Below are positions 28,249 through 37,328 of a DNA stretch of 64,000 nt, in pieces. Within the stretch, counting starts at the first letter, position 1. Each line of letters begins with the position of its first letter. The translations under genes were made by a program, and so were the position numbers. The notes under the pieces are model-generated. The model was not told the origin of the DNA, made no database searches, and saw only the letters and a program-made list of their open reading frames with translations. The stretch spans positions 1 to 64,000 of the forward strand of contig NZ_RHHP01000003.1 of the NCBI RefSeq assembly GCF_003710815.1, in the 5' to 3' direction. Origin of the DNA: Brevibacillus centrosporus (lineage in GTDB: Bacteria; Bacillota; Bacilli; Brevibacillales; Brevibacillaceae).

Positions 28249-28372
28249 CGTTTCGTGTAGCAGACTGTTTTTCGGTACGCTATAATGACCCTTGTGTGAT
28301 ATCTTATTGCTTCAGACAACCCGAGTGCAGTGCCGACGGTTGTCCTTTTTTATTTTCTCCCTGTTGGCTCGC

Positions 28373-28990
28373 TTACGGCTTCGCCCACAGCTCCTCCGGG
28401 TTCAACTCGTAGATTCCGTTTTCCCGATACATATATTGATTCATGACAAATTCGCGCCGAATCGTGGCAAAATCCTCATGGAACGTCTTGATATACTCGT
28501 TGATTTCCTTTTCCTGATACTTTCTTCCTCTCTCCAGACCGCGGACCATGTGCTCGAAAACAAACAGCTTTTTCTTGCGCTGGGCCGGGATTTGCTTCAG
28601 CTTTCCATCCGGGGTAATAAAGCTTCGAATCACCTGCAGTGCCTCTTGTGCCATGCTCTCCCTCCTCTGCTCTGCTACCGAAATGTCATCCTGGAACTCA
28701 TCGACACTCTCGTCCTTTGCCTTTGCCAGGAGATCCAGAATTGCCTGCGACTGTCGCTTCATATTGGCTTCATGCAGATAAAAATAAATGGTGTTCTTGT
28801 CCCTTCTCTCGTACACCGCTCCTGCCTCACGCAGCTTTGCCATATGGTGGGTAATCGTTGGGGCAGTCACGCCCATTTTTCCTGCCAGTGCCTGACCGTG
28901 CAGCGGTCCATTCGCCAAGACGGCGAGGATGCGAATGCGTGTCGGATCGGCCAGTGCTTTATGAAAGGTCACCAACTTATCTAATTGCAT
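28373..28990 (-). CDS. ArsR-type HTH regulator with DUF2087 domain
   Basis: A 205-residue protein. Residues 1-75 form an ArsR-like winged helix (FHKALADPTRIRILAVLA, TAPTITHHMAKLREAGAVYERRDKN). No metal-binding cysteine motif is visible, so it is not a typical metal sensor. The C-terminal part (about 120-205), with RKKKLFVFEHMVRGLERGRKYQEKEIN and FATIRREFVMNQYMYRENGIYEL, matches DUF2087, a domain found fused to HTH domains in Bacillota. Two palindromes upstream could be its own operator. The target genes and signal are unknown. Confidence 0.85.
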   Translation of the reverse strand: MQLDKLVTFHKALADPTRIRILAVLANGPLHGQALAGKMGVTAPTITHHMAKLREAGAVYERRDKNTIYFYLHEANMKRQSQAILDLLAKAKDESVDEFQDDISVAEQRRESMAQEALQVIRSFITPDGKLKQIPAQRKKKLFVFEHMVRGLERGRKYQEKEINEYIKTFHEDFATIRREFVMNQYMYRENGIYELNPEELWAKP

Positions 28991-29257
28991 TTGTTATCAC
29001 CTTTTTCCGTTTTACCTAATCCACATCCCCGATCGGGGTGAACATCTAATTAGACCTATATTTAATCAGATCGTACTCATTTTCTCCCCGTCTGTCAACG
29101 CGCTGGAAATTTGAAACAAGCCACTCAGTGGACAAACGACAGCGTAGTCCACGAGGATTTCATGAGCGGAGCGGATCAGCTCGACATTGACGGCGAGCTG
29201 GCAGGCGGCACCCGGGAGCCGATTTACGCCAAGGAACCTGGGTCCTTTTTCTTTAAA
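28991..29257. other. Spacer between the ArsR-type and YtoI-type genes
   Basis: The first 110 bp are AT-rich and contain two palindromes. The part from 29105 to 29240 is GC-rich and open in the plus frame (TTG at 29111; inner ATG at 29168), but the frame has no good ribosome site and runs on through the terminator into ytoI antisense. I treat it as possible remnant coding sequence. Confidence 0.3.
29027..29054. promoter_or_regulatory. Two palindromes upstream of the ArsR-type gene
   Basis: CCCCGATCGGGG (29027-29038) is a perfect 12-bp palindrome and TCTAATTAGA (29045-29054) a perfect 10-bp palindrome. They lie 37-64 bp before the regulator's start codon, a usual place for autoregulatory operators. 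Confidence 0.45.
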
Positions 29258-29299
29258 ACAAAAAGCCATCTGACGAAGAAAATTCGTCCGGATGGCTTT
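29258..29299 (-). terminator. Terminator after the YtoI-type gene
   Basis: AAAGCCATC and GATGGCTTT flank an inner GACGAA/TTCGTC stem. On the minus strand the hairpin is followed by TTTTTGTTTT. Confidence 0.85.
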
Positions 29300-29307
29300 C
29301 TTTCGTA

Positions 29308-30618
29308 TTATCTTTCAATGATTTGCGCAGTCACCATTGCCTGGCCCACTAGCTGATCCCCTTGGTAGACCATTACTTCTACTTTCCCAAAGCGACGGCT
29401 GATATCAAGCAGACGGGGCTGCACTTCGATCTGGCTCTCCATTTGCACCGGCTTTAAGAAGTAGACCATCACATTTTCGGGAACCATATCGCCTCTGCGG
29501 TGCTGACGCAAAAGGTTACAGGCTGCCTCCACCATTACCGTCGTCATGATTCCGCTCGCGATCGTCCCGAGATGATTGGTCATCTGCGGGCTGACCTCTC
29601 CCAAATAAAGAAGCTCATCTGATTTTCGCTCTTCCCGGAAATGGGACATGATCAGATTCGGGAACGTCTCGCTCATCTGCGGCTGTTTGGCTGTGTACTG
29701 CAAAGCTTTTAGCACGTCATTTCGGCTGAGGACCCCGACCAGCTTCCGGTGATTGTCTACGACAGGCAAAAGCTCGATTCCTTCCCACACCATCATGTGT
29801 GCAGAGGAAGCTACTGATACGCGCGGAGAGGTCGTGATCGGGTTTTTGGTCATCACTTTATCGATCGTCGCGGTTTCTTCGTGTCCGATGATATCTTTGG
29901 ACGTTACAATCCCGATCAGGCGCATTTGCTCATCCACGACCGGAAAACGGGTATCCTGGTAAAGTTCTGTGTACTGATGCCATTTTGCCACAGGATCGGA
30001 CGGCAAAAGGACGGGTGTTTCCGCCAGTGGCTTGAGCACATCCTCAACCATGACGATCTCCTTTTTGATCAGACGGTCGTAAATGGCCCGGTTGATCATC
30101 GAAGCTACCGTAAACGTATCGTAGCTGGAGGAAATGATCGGCAGCGCGAGACGATCAGCCAATTGCTTGATTTCCTCGCTCGTGTCGAAGCCCCCGGTAA
30201 TCAATACCGCTGCCCCTTGCTGCAGCGCAATTTTATGCGCCTGATAGCGATTCCCTACAATCAACAGGCTGCCTGCATCGATATAGCGCATCATCGCTTC
30301 GAGCTGCATCGCACCGATGACGAATTTATTCAGCGTCTTGTGCAAGCCTTCTCGCCCGCCCAAAACATGCCCGTCTACAATATTGACTACCTCGGCGAAG
30401 GTCAGCCGCTCTATGTTTTCCTTCTGTTTTTTCTCAATTCGCACCGTTCCGACACGCTCAATGGTACTGACGTATCCCTGGGTCTCTGCTTCCTTGATGG
30501 CCCGGTATGCCGTACCCTCACTTACGTCCAGGTCTTTGGCAATCTGCCGTACCGAAATCTTTGAGCCGATCGGAAGGCGATCAATGTATTGCAAAATTTG
30601 TTCGTGTTTCGTTGTCAA
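29308..30618 (-). CDS. ytoI: YtoI-like HTH-DRTGG-CBS-HotDog protein
   Basis: A 436-residue cytoplasmic multidomain protein. In order: winged helix (ILQYIDRLPIGSKISVRQIAKDLDVSEGTAYRAI cut to its core, residues about 5-60), DRTGG-type phosphotransacetylase-regulator domain (about 75-185), two CBS repeats (about 195-310; VVDEQMRLIGIVTSKDIIG and VVDNHRKLVGVLSRNDVL), and a C-terminal thioesterase-like hotdog domain. CBS pairs commonly bind adenine nucleotides, so it may couple energy state to transcription or acyl-CoA chemistry, but no target is known. TTG 30616-30618 is the start because GGAAGGGGG precedes it; the longer frame reads through the preceding terminator. Confidence 0.8.
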   Translation of the reverse strand: MTTKHEQILQYIDRLPIGSKISVRQIAKDLDVSEGTAYRAIKEAETQGYVSTIERVGTVRIEKKQKENIERLTFAEVVNIVDGHVLGGREGLHKTLNKFVIGAMQLEAMMRYIDAGSLLIVGNRYQAHKIALQQGAAVLITGGFDTSEEIKQLADRLALPIISSSYDTFTVASMINRAIYDRLIKKEIVMVEDVLKPLAETPVLLPSDPVAKWHQYTELYQDTRFPVVDEQMRLIGIVTSKDIIGHEETATIDKVMTKNPITTSPRVSVASSAHMMVWEGIELLPVVDNHRKLVGVLSRNDVLKALQYTAKQPQMSETFPNLIMSHFREERKSDELLYLGEVSPQMTNHLGTIASGIMTTVMVEAACNLLRQHRRGDMVPENVMVYFLKPVQMESQIEVQPRLLDISRRFGKVEVMVYQGDQLVGQAMVTAQIIER

Positions 30619-30693
30619 GTCGCGTATCCCCCTTCCTAATCTCCCACCCGTTCCATCTCTGGCTCCTTGGAACAATATACCCGAAGGAGAGGC

Positions 30694-30723
30694 AAAAAAA
30701 AAGGGTAGCTTTTTCAAGCTACC
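30694..30723 (-). terminator. Terminator after the DUF445 gene
   Basis: On the minus strand GGTAGCTT and AAGCTACC pair over eight bases with a tight four-base loop, followed by CTTTTTTTTT. It separates the DUF445 gene from ytoI. Confidence 0.85.
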
Positions 30724-30827
30724 AAATCAGAAAGTATATCATTAAGGGGGTTTTCATCGTATGTTTATCTTATCCTTCTTATATTACAGGAATATTACAG
30801 GCGGTTTACAGTTTCTTTTCAGTTTTG

Positions 30828-31985
30828 CTAACCCAGCCAAATCGCTAGGAAGCTTTGAATCAAACCAATGAAACCGCCCAATATAAAGCCCAGAATGGTA
30901 ATCATACGGAACTCTTTTCCCGAGATTCCCACTACCATCTCCTCGATCCTCTCAATTGGGAAGCCTTCTACCTGGCGTGTCACGATCTCTCGAATCGCCA
31001 GTCTCTGGAAGATTCGCTCCACATTCTTTTCCAAAGAATCTACCATCCACCGCGCCATGCGTGGTACGAGTGAAGTGGTTACCGCCTCTTGAATGGGGGA
31101 AGTTAACCGCGACACAGGCTCGTCCACAATACGCAAGCTCTGCTCCTCCAGCTTTGCAAACACAGCACGGGACCAATCCTCGACCTGCTGCGTTCCAATC
31201 CACTGCACAATCTCACCTACGTTTTTATCCAGCAGCTTGTCCGCTTCGCCACCGAGCATCTCACGCAATTTCTGGGATAGCTCCGGGCGCCCTAACAGAT
31301 CGTCGAGATGAGGCAGCAGCTTGCCCAAAATCTTGTCGTCTCCGAGGAACATCCCAACCAAGCCGCCGAACATCCCCCCTCCACCACCGAGCAGCCCACG
31401 AATCATCGATTGCAGCGACTGCTGGCCCTCCGGAGAGTGCAAAAATTCACGGAATCTTTGGAGCAAAAGCTGGCTTACTGAATCCAATGCGCTTTCCAGC
31501 CGTTCTTTGCCTGCTGCTGGAATCAGCTCCCGCAATGTTTTTTCTTCATACTGATAGAGCTTACGATTGACAAAGGACTGCCAATGCAAAAGCACGGGCT
31601 GGCGAACGGATTCGCTCCACGCGCCATCCTCCTGGAACATCTGTGGAGCAGCCGCTTGTAAAAAATGACGCAGGCTTTGCTCGTCCTGCATCCAATTTTG
31701 CGCCACCCGATTGAGCCAGTCTGCCAGCTGATTCTCAAGCCCGCTCTGGGTAAGGGCACGCCTGACCCCTTCCATCGTTAGTAAGTGCTCTTCTACTAAT
31801 CTGCCCATTTGTATGGCGATGTCGTCTCGCCGACTCGGGATTAAACCCGGAGTAAAGGGAACGCGCCAACGCCCGATATACCAAGGCTTCAGCGGACGGA
31901 AAAGCATTCGGATCGCCAGTTCATTCGTCACTCCACCAATGACGGAACCGATTCCAACGTTTATCAATATCATCCAAAAGTTCAT
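30828..31985 (-). CDS. DUF445 (YheB-type) membrane protein
   Basis: A 385-residue protein with hydrophobic helices at both ends: residues 1-22 (MNFWMILINVGIGSVIGGVT) and about 362-383 (ITILGFILGGFIGLIQSF). The N-terminal NELAIRMLFRPLKPWYIG and FTPGLIPSRRDDIA motifs define the DUF445 family (YheB in B. subtilis). The long middle is helical and amphipathic. Function is unknown. In B. subtilis yheB lies beside yheC and yheD, and here four YheC/YheD paralogues start 94 bp away in the opposite direction, a strong synteny match. ATG 31983-31985 is taken as start; a GTG two codons earlier has slightly better spacing to GAGAGG. Confidence 0.8.
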   Translation of the reverse strand: MNFWMILINVGIGSVIGGVTNELAIRMLFRPLKPWYIGRWRVPFTPGLIPSRRDDIAIQMGRLVEEHLLTMEGVRRALTQSGLENQLADWLNRVAQNWMQDEQSLRHFLQAAAPQMFQEDGAWSESVRQPVLLHWQSFVNRKLYQYEEKTLRELIPAAGKERLESALDSVSQLLLQRFREFLHSPEGQQSLQSMIRGLLGGGGGMFGGLVGMFLGDDKILGKLLPHLDDLLGRPELSQKLREMLGGEADKLLDKNVGEIVQWIGTQQVEDWSRAVFAKLEEQSLRIVDEPVSRLTSPIQEAVTTSLVPRMARWMVDSLEKNVERIFQRLAIREIVTRQVEGFPIERIEEMVVGISGKEFRMITILGFILGGFIGLIQSFLAIWLG

Positions 31986-32078
31986 AAACACTAACAACCT
32001 CTCTTCTCTGCAAGGAACCAAACCATTTCCCTACTCATACCATAGACTAACTTCATGCCTGATGGGAAGGGGATAACC

Positions 32079-33497
32079 ATGTCTTACGTTCCAACCATCG
32101 TTCAAGCATACGAGCCAAAGTCGGAAGTAGACCTTTACCTGCCCCAGGCGCACATGCGCAAATGGAATCTCTCTTCGCCCACCCTCACCGTTCAATTCGG
32201 AAGTAAACAAGTTCGTGCCCGTGTAAGCAGTATGGATCGTACTAACCGTACGTTGATACGCCCTTCCATTGCCCAAGCGCTCTATCTGCCTACGGGAATT
32301 CCCCTGCTGGCCCGATACCAAGCGAACCAGCAGTCCCTTGTATTCGGCCCTTATGTGGGTGTACTTGTCTCGACCTACAACGCGCAATTCCCTCAATCCC
32401 CTTTTGGACCCCTGACTCCGTTCTTCAATGAAGTAGCGGATATTTGCCGAAAACGCGGTGGCGTCATCTGCGCGTTTCGATTGCAGGATGTCAACTGGGA
32501 TGCGGGAATTGTCCGTGGTCTCACGAGAGTTGGCAGCGTCTGGCGACAAAGAGTTTTGCCGCTTCCCCAATGCATCTACAACCGTCTCGTTTCCAGGCAA
32601 CGGGAACGAAGCGAACAGATGACCAATTGGGTGCAGCGATGTAAGGACGCTAACATCCCGTTCTTTAATGAGCAATTCCTAAATAAGTGGCACGTGCATT
32701 CCGCTTTAGAAAACCAGGAAGCTGCCGCCGATCATCTCCCCAGTATGGTCCGCTATCAGAGCCTAGATGATGTAAAGAATATGCTGTCCGCGCATCGCGT
32801 GGTTTACGCAAAACCGGCGAACGGCAGCATGGGTCGGGGAATCATCCGGCTGCGCCGAACAGATCAAGGCTATCAGCTCGCCAAACCAGGAGGACTCACC
32901 AAGACCTTCTCCAGTATACAAGGGCTGAACCAGTATCTCTCCAAACAGACAAAAGGCAAACCATACTTGCTACAGCAGGGTTTACCACTGATTGGCATCC
33001 AAAATCGACCAACTGATTTTCGCGTATTGGTCCAAAAAGATCGAAAAGGGGAATGGGCGGTCACCTCAATGGTGGCGCGTTTGGGGCAAAATCGGATCGT
33101 CTCCAACATTTCTCGAGGCGGCTCCATGCTGCCTCCCCAACAGGCTCTGCGCCTTTGCGGTCCGTGGGTAAGCGGGAATCGCCCCACACCGCAGACACTC
33201 AGAGCTGTTGCTTTAAAGCTGTCCGTGCTGTTAGAAGAAGCACTTCCAGGGAATTACGCGGAATTTGGGGTCGATCTCGGTGTAGATGTCCGGGGGCATG
33301 TGTGGCTGTTAGAAGTAAACAGCAAACCATCCAAGACGGCCAACACCGTACCCCTTCCAGAAGGTGAGGAAGAACCTCCCCGCCGCGCAAGGCCATCGGT
33401 TGTGCGGATGCTTGAATATGCCACATATGTAAGTGGTTTTCCCCGGGCAGCTAAACCAAAGCCAAAACCAGCAGCCAAGAAAATCAGGCGAAGGTGA
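32079..33497 (+). CDS. YheC/YheD-family ATP-grasp protein, copy 1
   Basis: A 472-residue member of the YheC/YheD endospore coat-associated family. The N-terminal part (to about 100) is a beta-rich domain, followed by GPYVGVLVSTYNAQFPQSP and a middle domain containing a YNRLVSR-type motif. The C-terminal ATP-grasp-like half has VVYAKPANGSMGRGIIRLRR, QQGLPLIGIQNRPTDFRVLVQKD and AEFGVDLGVDVRGHVWLLEVN with the metal/ATP-binding acidic residues. ATG 32079 has AAGGGG. The C-terminus is Lys/Pro-rich. YheC/D proteins have been found in spore coats; a ligase substrate is unknown. First of four tandem paralogues. Confidence 0.85.
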   Translation: MSYVPTIVQAYEPKSEVDLYLPQAHMRKWNLSSPTLTVQFGSKQVRARVSSMDRTNRTLIRPSIAQALYLPTGIPLLARYQANQQSLVFGPYVGVLVSTYNAQFPQSPFGPLTPFFNEVADICRKRGGVICAFRLQDVNWDAGIVRGLTRVGSVWRQRVLPLPQCIYNRLVSRQRERSEQMTNWVQRCKDANIPFFNEQFLNKWHVHSALENQEAAADHLPSMVRYQSLDDVKNMLSAHRVVYAKPANGSMGRGIIRLRRTDQGYQLAKPGGLTKTFSSIQGLNQYLSKQTKGKPYLLQQGLPLIGIQNRPTDFRVLVQKDRKGEWAVTSMVARLGQNRIVSNISRGGSMLPPQQALRLCGPWVSGNRPTPQTLRAVALKLSVLLEEALPGNYAEFGVDLGVDVRGHVWLLEVNSKPSKTANTVPLPEGEEEPPRRARPSVVRMLEYATYVSGFPRAAKPKPKPAAKKIRRR

Positions 33498-33502
33498 CCT
33501 TC

Positions 33503-34594
33503 ATGAGAGCAAACCAGAGAACCTTAGGCATCATGACTCGCTGCCAAGGCTCCCACTTTATTGACAAAGGCTATTACAAAAAGCTGACGCTCTTCGGACG
33601 CAAGCAAGGCATCCGTGTCTTTGTATTTTCCCCGCGCCAGGTAAACTTTTCCTCCCGAACGGTAGCGGGCTTTGAATACAGAAACGGCGCCTGGCAATCG
33701 GACACATTCCCATTGCCAGCGTTCGTTTACGACCGATGCTTTGTCGGGCCAGCTTATCGCAACTATAAACCATTTGTGGAAAAGTTGCAAAACGATCGCA
33801 ACATTACATTTTTGGGGCACGGCCTGTCCGGTAAGTGGCAGGTGCATCAAATGCTCATCCACTCGAAACAGCTCTCTCCACTGCTGCCTCCCACCGAGCT
33901 TTTCACGCACTCCGCCCTACAGGAAACACTGGATAAATACAACGCCGCCATCCTCAAGCCAATGGCGGGAACCCATGGGATCGGTGTCGTACGAGTCAAG
34001 AGGCGCAAGGGAGATTTTGAAGTATCCGGGAGAAGCAAAGATAACCAGCCTTTCCGCCGCATCCTCCAGGGAGAGGCCGGCCTCAAACGCTTTGTCTCTA
34101 CCTTTACAAATGGACGCAAGTTTCTCGTACAGCCTTACCTCGAGCTGCATACACCCGATGGCTCACCATTCGACGTCCGTGTGCTGGTGCAAAAAAACGG
34201 GGAAGGAGAGTGGGAAACCACCGGCCGTGCTGTGCGGATCGGTGATAAACGAAGCATTACCTCCAACCTGCACGGTGGAGGCAAGGCCGTCCCGCTCGCC
34301 CCCTTCCTCTCTCGCCATTACAAGCCAGCGCTGCAGACGCGGATCATGCAAACCATCGATCAGGTGGCAGTTGAGCTCCCCCGTTTTTTAGAGCAGTCCC
34401 ACGGCAGACTGGTAGAGCTCGGGATCGATGTCGGGATTGATACAGCAGGCAACGTCTGGATCATCGAAGTGAACAGCAGACCTGGCCGGACTGTATTCAC
34501 CATGATCAACGATCCTGCTGCCCAATTCCATTCCATCACCCAGCCTGTTCGTTATGCTCACTATCTCATGAAAGAGCGTGTAGGAGGTTACTAA
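33503..34594 (+). CDS. YheC/YheD-family ATP-grasp protein, copy 2
   Basis: A 363-residue paralogue that lacks the N-terminal beta-rich domain of the other three copies and begins directly at LGIMTRCQGSHFIDKG. Its ATP-grasp half is complete: AAILKPMAGTHGIGVVRVKR, VQPYLELHTPDGSPFDVRVLVQKN and VELGIDVGIDTAGNVWIIEVN. The ATG at 33503 is six bases after AAGGTG; a GTG at 33494 overlaps the stop of copy 1. The gene starts five bases after the upstream stop and ends two bases before copy 3, so the array is one transcription unit. Confidence 0.85.
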   Translation: MRANQRTLGIMTRCQGSHFIDKGYYKKLTLFGRKQGIRVFVFSPRQVNFSSRTVAGFEYRNGAWQSDTFPLPAFVYDRCFVGPAYRNYKPFVEKLQNDRNITFLGHGLSGKWQVHQMLIHSKQLSPLLPPTELFTHSALQETLDKYNAAILKPMAGTHGIGVVRVKRRKGDFEVSGRSKDNQPFRRILQGEAGLKRFVSTFTNGRKFLVQPYLELHTPDGSPFDVRVLVQKNGEGEWETTGRAVRIGDKRSITSNLHGGGKAVPLAPFLSRHYKPALQTRIMQTIDQVAVELPRFLEQSHGRLVELGIDVGIDTAGNVWIIEVNSRPGRTVFTMINDPAAQFHSITQPVRYAHYLMKERVGGY

Positions 34595-34596
34595 GC

Positions 34597-35970
34597 ATGG
34601 AAACAACCCGAGTGCGACTCCGCTTCCTTCCTCATCCCCATGTCTACGGGATCATCCTGCCGATCAATCTCATGCAACAGCTGCAGCTCAGACCACGCCA
34701 ACGAATTACGATCACGCTGGGTAAAAAGGAAGCAGTCGCCGTTGTCCTGAATGACAAGCGAAATCCCGATAGCAACGTCGTGAAAATCACAAGCCTGCTA
34801 CAAGATGAGCTGAGCATTCCCCACGGCGGCTTAATCAATCTGAAGCGCGAAGGAGAAACGCTCCGGATCGGACCTGCGATCGGCATCGTCACCACAGGCG
34901 TTCGCAGGGATCCCCGAAATCCAATTGGACCTAGGACCTCGTTCTTCCAAAAGCTCTTGCAGGCACAGGAAGGCAAAGGCGTGTTTTACTATATTTTTTC
35001 TCCCCACGATGTTGACTGGAGCAAAAACGAAGTCGTTGCCTGGTTTTTGCGCAAAGGCAAGAACGGCAGCTACGTCTGGCGAAAAATGAAAACTGCCATG
35101 CCTGATGTCATCTATGACCGTGTTCCTTCTCGTTCTGCCGAAAAACACGAGGCCGTACGGGATTTCAAATACAAGCTGGCAAACTACCCGAACACCCCGA
35201 TGTTCAATCAGGGCTTTTTCAACAAATGGGGCGTTCACCAGCTTTTGTACCCCAATCCAGAAGTCAACGAACACATTCCAGAAACCTATACCTCCCCATC
35301 CCTGCAAACGGTTCGCAATCTGATCAAAAAATACCCGATTGTCTATCTGAAGCCGAAAAACGGTAGTCTTGGATACGGAATCGTCAAGGTCGTGCGGAGT
35401 GGCGGCGGATACGATGTGTCTTACCACAACGGCTCTGGCAACGTCAAACGGCATTTCACCAAGCTGTCGGCTCTGTATCAGCATATTTTTCGCAGCCGTC
35501 GTGTCAGCTCCTACCTCGCTCAGCAAGGGATCTCCCTGATGACGTACCAAGGGCGCCCTTTTGACTTCCGTGTTCATCTTCATAAAAACCAGCTGAATCA
35601 ATGGGTCGTTTCCTGCACAGCCGCCAAGGTCGCAGGCTCTGGAAGCGTCACTACCCATGTGCGCACAGGAGGTACCGTCATTCCTGGAGATGAATTGCTC
35701 CAGCATCTCTTTGGCAGACAAAAAGCGATGATGGTGGAGCGTATATCGGATGCTTCTATCCGCCTCGCCACAGCCATTGAAATGGCGAAGGGCATTGATC
35801 TGGGTGAGCTCGGACTCGATATGGGTATCGATACGCATGGTCATGTCTGGATGTTCGAAGCCAACTCCAAGCCAGGGCGTTCTATCTTTAAACACGCAAG
35901 GCTCAAGCAAGCGGACTATGAATCTCGCAAGCTGCTCGTCGATTACAGTTGTTATCTTGCGAATTTTTAA
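34597..35970 (+). CDS. YheC/YheD-family ATP-grasp protein, copy 3
   Basis: A 457-residue paralogue with the full layout. N-terminal domain to about residue 95 (RFLPHPHVYGIILPINLMQQ), then GIVTTGVRRDPRNPIGPRTS, a middle PDVIYDRVPSRSAE motif, and an ATP-grasp half with PIVYLKPKNGSLGYGIVKVV, GRPFDFRVHLHKN and ELGLDMGIDTHGHVWMFEAN. The ATG at 34597 follows AGGAGG. The same family residues are kept as in the other copies, so the enzyme is probably active rather than decaying. The spore-associated role is inferred from the family. Confidence 0.85.
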   Translation: METTRVRLRFLPHPHVYGIILPINLMQQLQLRPRQRITITLGKKEAVAVVLNDKRNPDSNVVKITSLLQDELSIPHGGLINLKREGETLRIGPAIGIVTTGVRRDPRNPIGPRTSFFQKLLQAQEGKGVFYYIFSPHDVDWSKNEVVAWFLRKGKNGSYVWRKMKTAMPDVIYDRVPSRSAEKHEAVRDFKYKLANYPNTPMFNQGFFNKWGVHQLLYPNPEVNEHIPETYTSPSLQTVRNLIKKYPIVYLKPKNGSLGYGIVKVVRSGGGYDVSYHNGSGNVKRHFTKLSALYQHIFRSRRVSSYLAQQGISLMTYQGRPFDFRVHLHKNQLNQWVVSCTAAKVAGSGSVTTHVRTGGTVIPGDELLQHLFGRQKAMMVERISDASIRLATAIEMAKGIDLGELGLDMGIDTHGHVWMFEANSKPGRSIFKHARLKQADYESRKLLVDYSCYLANF

Positions 35971-36012
35971 TCCATGCGAACACGACCGTTTTTTCAGGAA
36001 GGAGGAACACCC

Positions 36013-37323
36013 ATGCCTAAACTGAGCTCCGGGTGGTTAACCATCCTCCCAAGCGGCAAATGGTTTCTGCAACTTCCACGGCAAGCCCTAGCCAATCGCC
36101 CCAAAAAGCCGTTAATCGCCAGTCTTGGACCATTCGCTCATCAGAAACGGCTGCATACGGGTCTACCCAATCAACAGCCCGGCCGCATCCGCACACGGAT
36201 CAACTGGAAGATGGTCAATAACTCCGTGCGACTCGGGCCATTGATCGGTATTCTGACTGTCGGCGATGGGGCAGCATTCTTGGGAAATCGGGATAACTTC
36301 AAAGACATTGCCCTCTCCGGTAAAAAATGGGGAGCACTTGTTTTCGTATTTACGCCGCAAGGGATCAACTGGGAAAAAAAGAAGGTCCGCGGTTATCTGT
36401 ATAACGAGCGACAAAACCTCTGGCAGGAACTGATTCTCCCGTTCCCGCATGTCGTCTACAACCGCATACCCACCAGGAAAGCGGAACAGCGGCCGGAAGT
36501 ACGCAAGACCCTTTCCCGGATCAACGACTTGCCAAATGTCACTCTGTTCAATCGCTGTTTTTTTGATAAACAGGAGCTTTTTCAAATGCTTGCCTATTAC
36601 CCAAGCGTCCAGTCCTTTTTGCCAGAGACGAAAAAACTCGATAATCTCGCTCGCTTCCGCACTTTTTGCACCGAGCATCGCTTTGTCTACTTAAAGCCGG
36701 TGCGCGGGAAAGCCGGAGAAGGAATCATGCGGATCGACTACAAGAATGACATGTGGCGACTGGAACGGTTAAAGGATCAAAAAGCGATCATCCGCCGCTT
36801 TAGGGATTTGGAGGGTCTCTGGAAGCACGTCAAAGGTCATACCCGGGATAAACGGTATATCATGCAGCAAGGAATCAAGCGTGCCAGGTATATGGGCAAA
36901 CCTTTTGACGTACGGGTTCTCGTCCAAAAGGATGGAAAAGGAGAATGGGGCGTCACAGGGGTGGGCATCCGAAGATCCGGATCCCAAAGCATTACCACCC
37001 ATGTCCCTCGTGGAGGTTCCATTCACTCCCTGTCCAGTGTGCTGCATGCACTCTTCTCGACCGATCCAGAGAAAATGGAGTCGACGATCCACCATACCTC
37101 ATTGACGATCGCGCAAGCACTAAACGAGGAGATTAAAGATTTGGCGGAAATGTCCATGGATTTGGGGCTGACGGAGGACGGGAAGCTCTGGTTTTTTGAG
37201 GCAAATGCGAAACCCGAGAAATTCGACGAACCTACGATCCGCCGCTTGTCACTGTCCAATCTCATCCATTACGCACAGTATGTATCCCGCCTGCCAAGCG
37301 GGCGAGGAGTAGTAGCGGGGTAA
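36013..37323 (+). CDS. YheC/YheD-family ATP-grasp protein, copy 4
   Basis: A 436-residue paralogue. The middle domain has PHVVYNRIPTRKAEQRPEVR and the ATP-grasp half RFVYLKPVRGKAGEGIMRID, GKPFDVRVLVQKDGKGEW and MSMDLGLTEDGKLWFFEAN. Start at ATG 36013 with AAGGAGGA seven bases upstream. The N-terminal portion differs most from the other copies. It is followed after five bases by a GNAT acetyltransferase gene and then a terminator, which closes the operon. The four copies probably act on related but distinct substrates during coat assembly; this is inference. Confidence 0.85.
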   Translation: MPKLSSGWLTILPSGKWFLQLPRQALANRPKKPLIASLGPFAHQKRLHTGLPNQQPGRIRTRINWKMVNNSVRLGPLIGILTVGDGAAFLGNRDNFKDIALSGKKWGALVFVFTPQGINWEKKKVRGYLYNERQNLWQELILPFPHVVYNRIPTRKAEQRPEVRKTLSRINDLPNVTLFNRCFFDKQELFQMLAYYPSVQSFLPETKKLDNLARFRTFCTEHRFVYLKPVRGKAGEGIMRIDYKNDMWRLERLKDQKAIIRRFRDLEGLWKHVKGHTRDKRYIMQQGIKRARYMGKPFDVRVLVQKDGKGEWGVTGVGIRRSGSQSITTHVPRGGSIHSLSSVLHALFSTDPEKMESTIHHTSLTIAQALNEEIKDLAEMSMDLGLTEDGKLWFFEANAKPEKFDEPTIRRLSLSNLIHYAQYVSRLPSGRGVVAG

Positions 37324-37328
37324 CGAAC

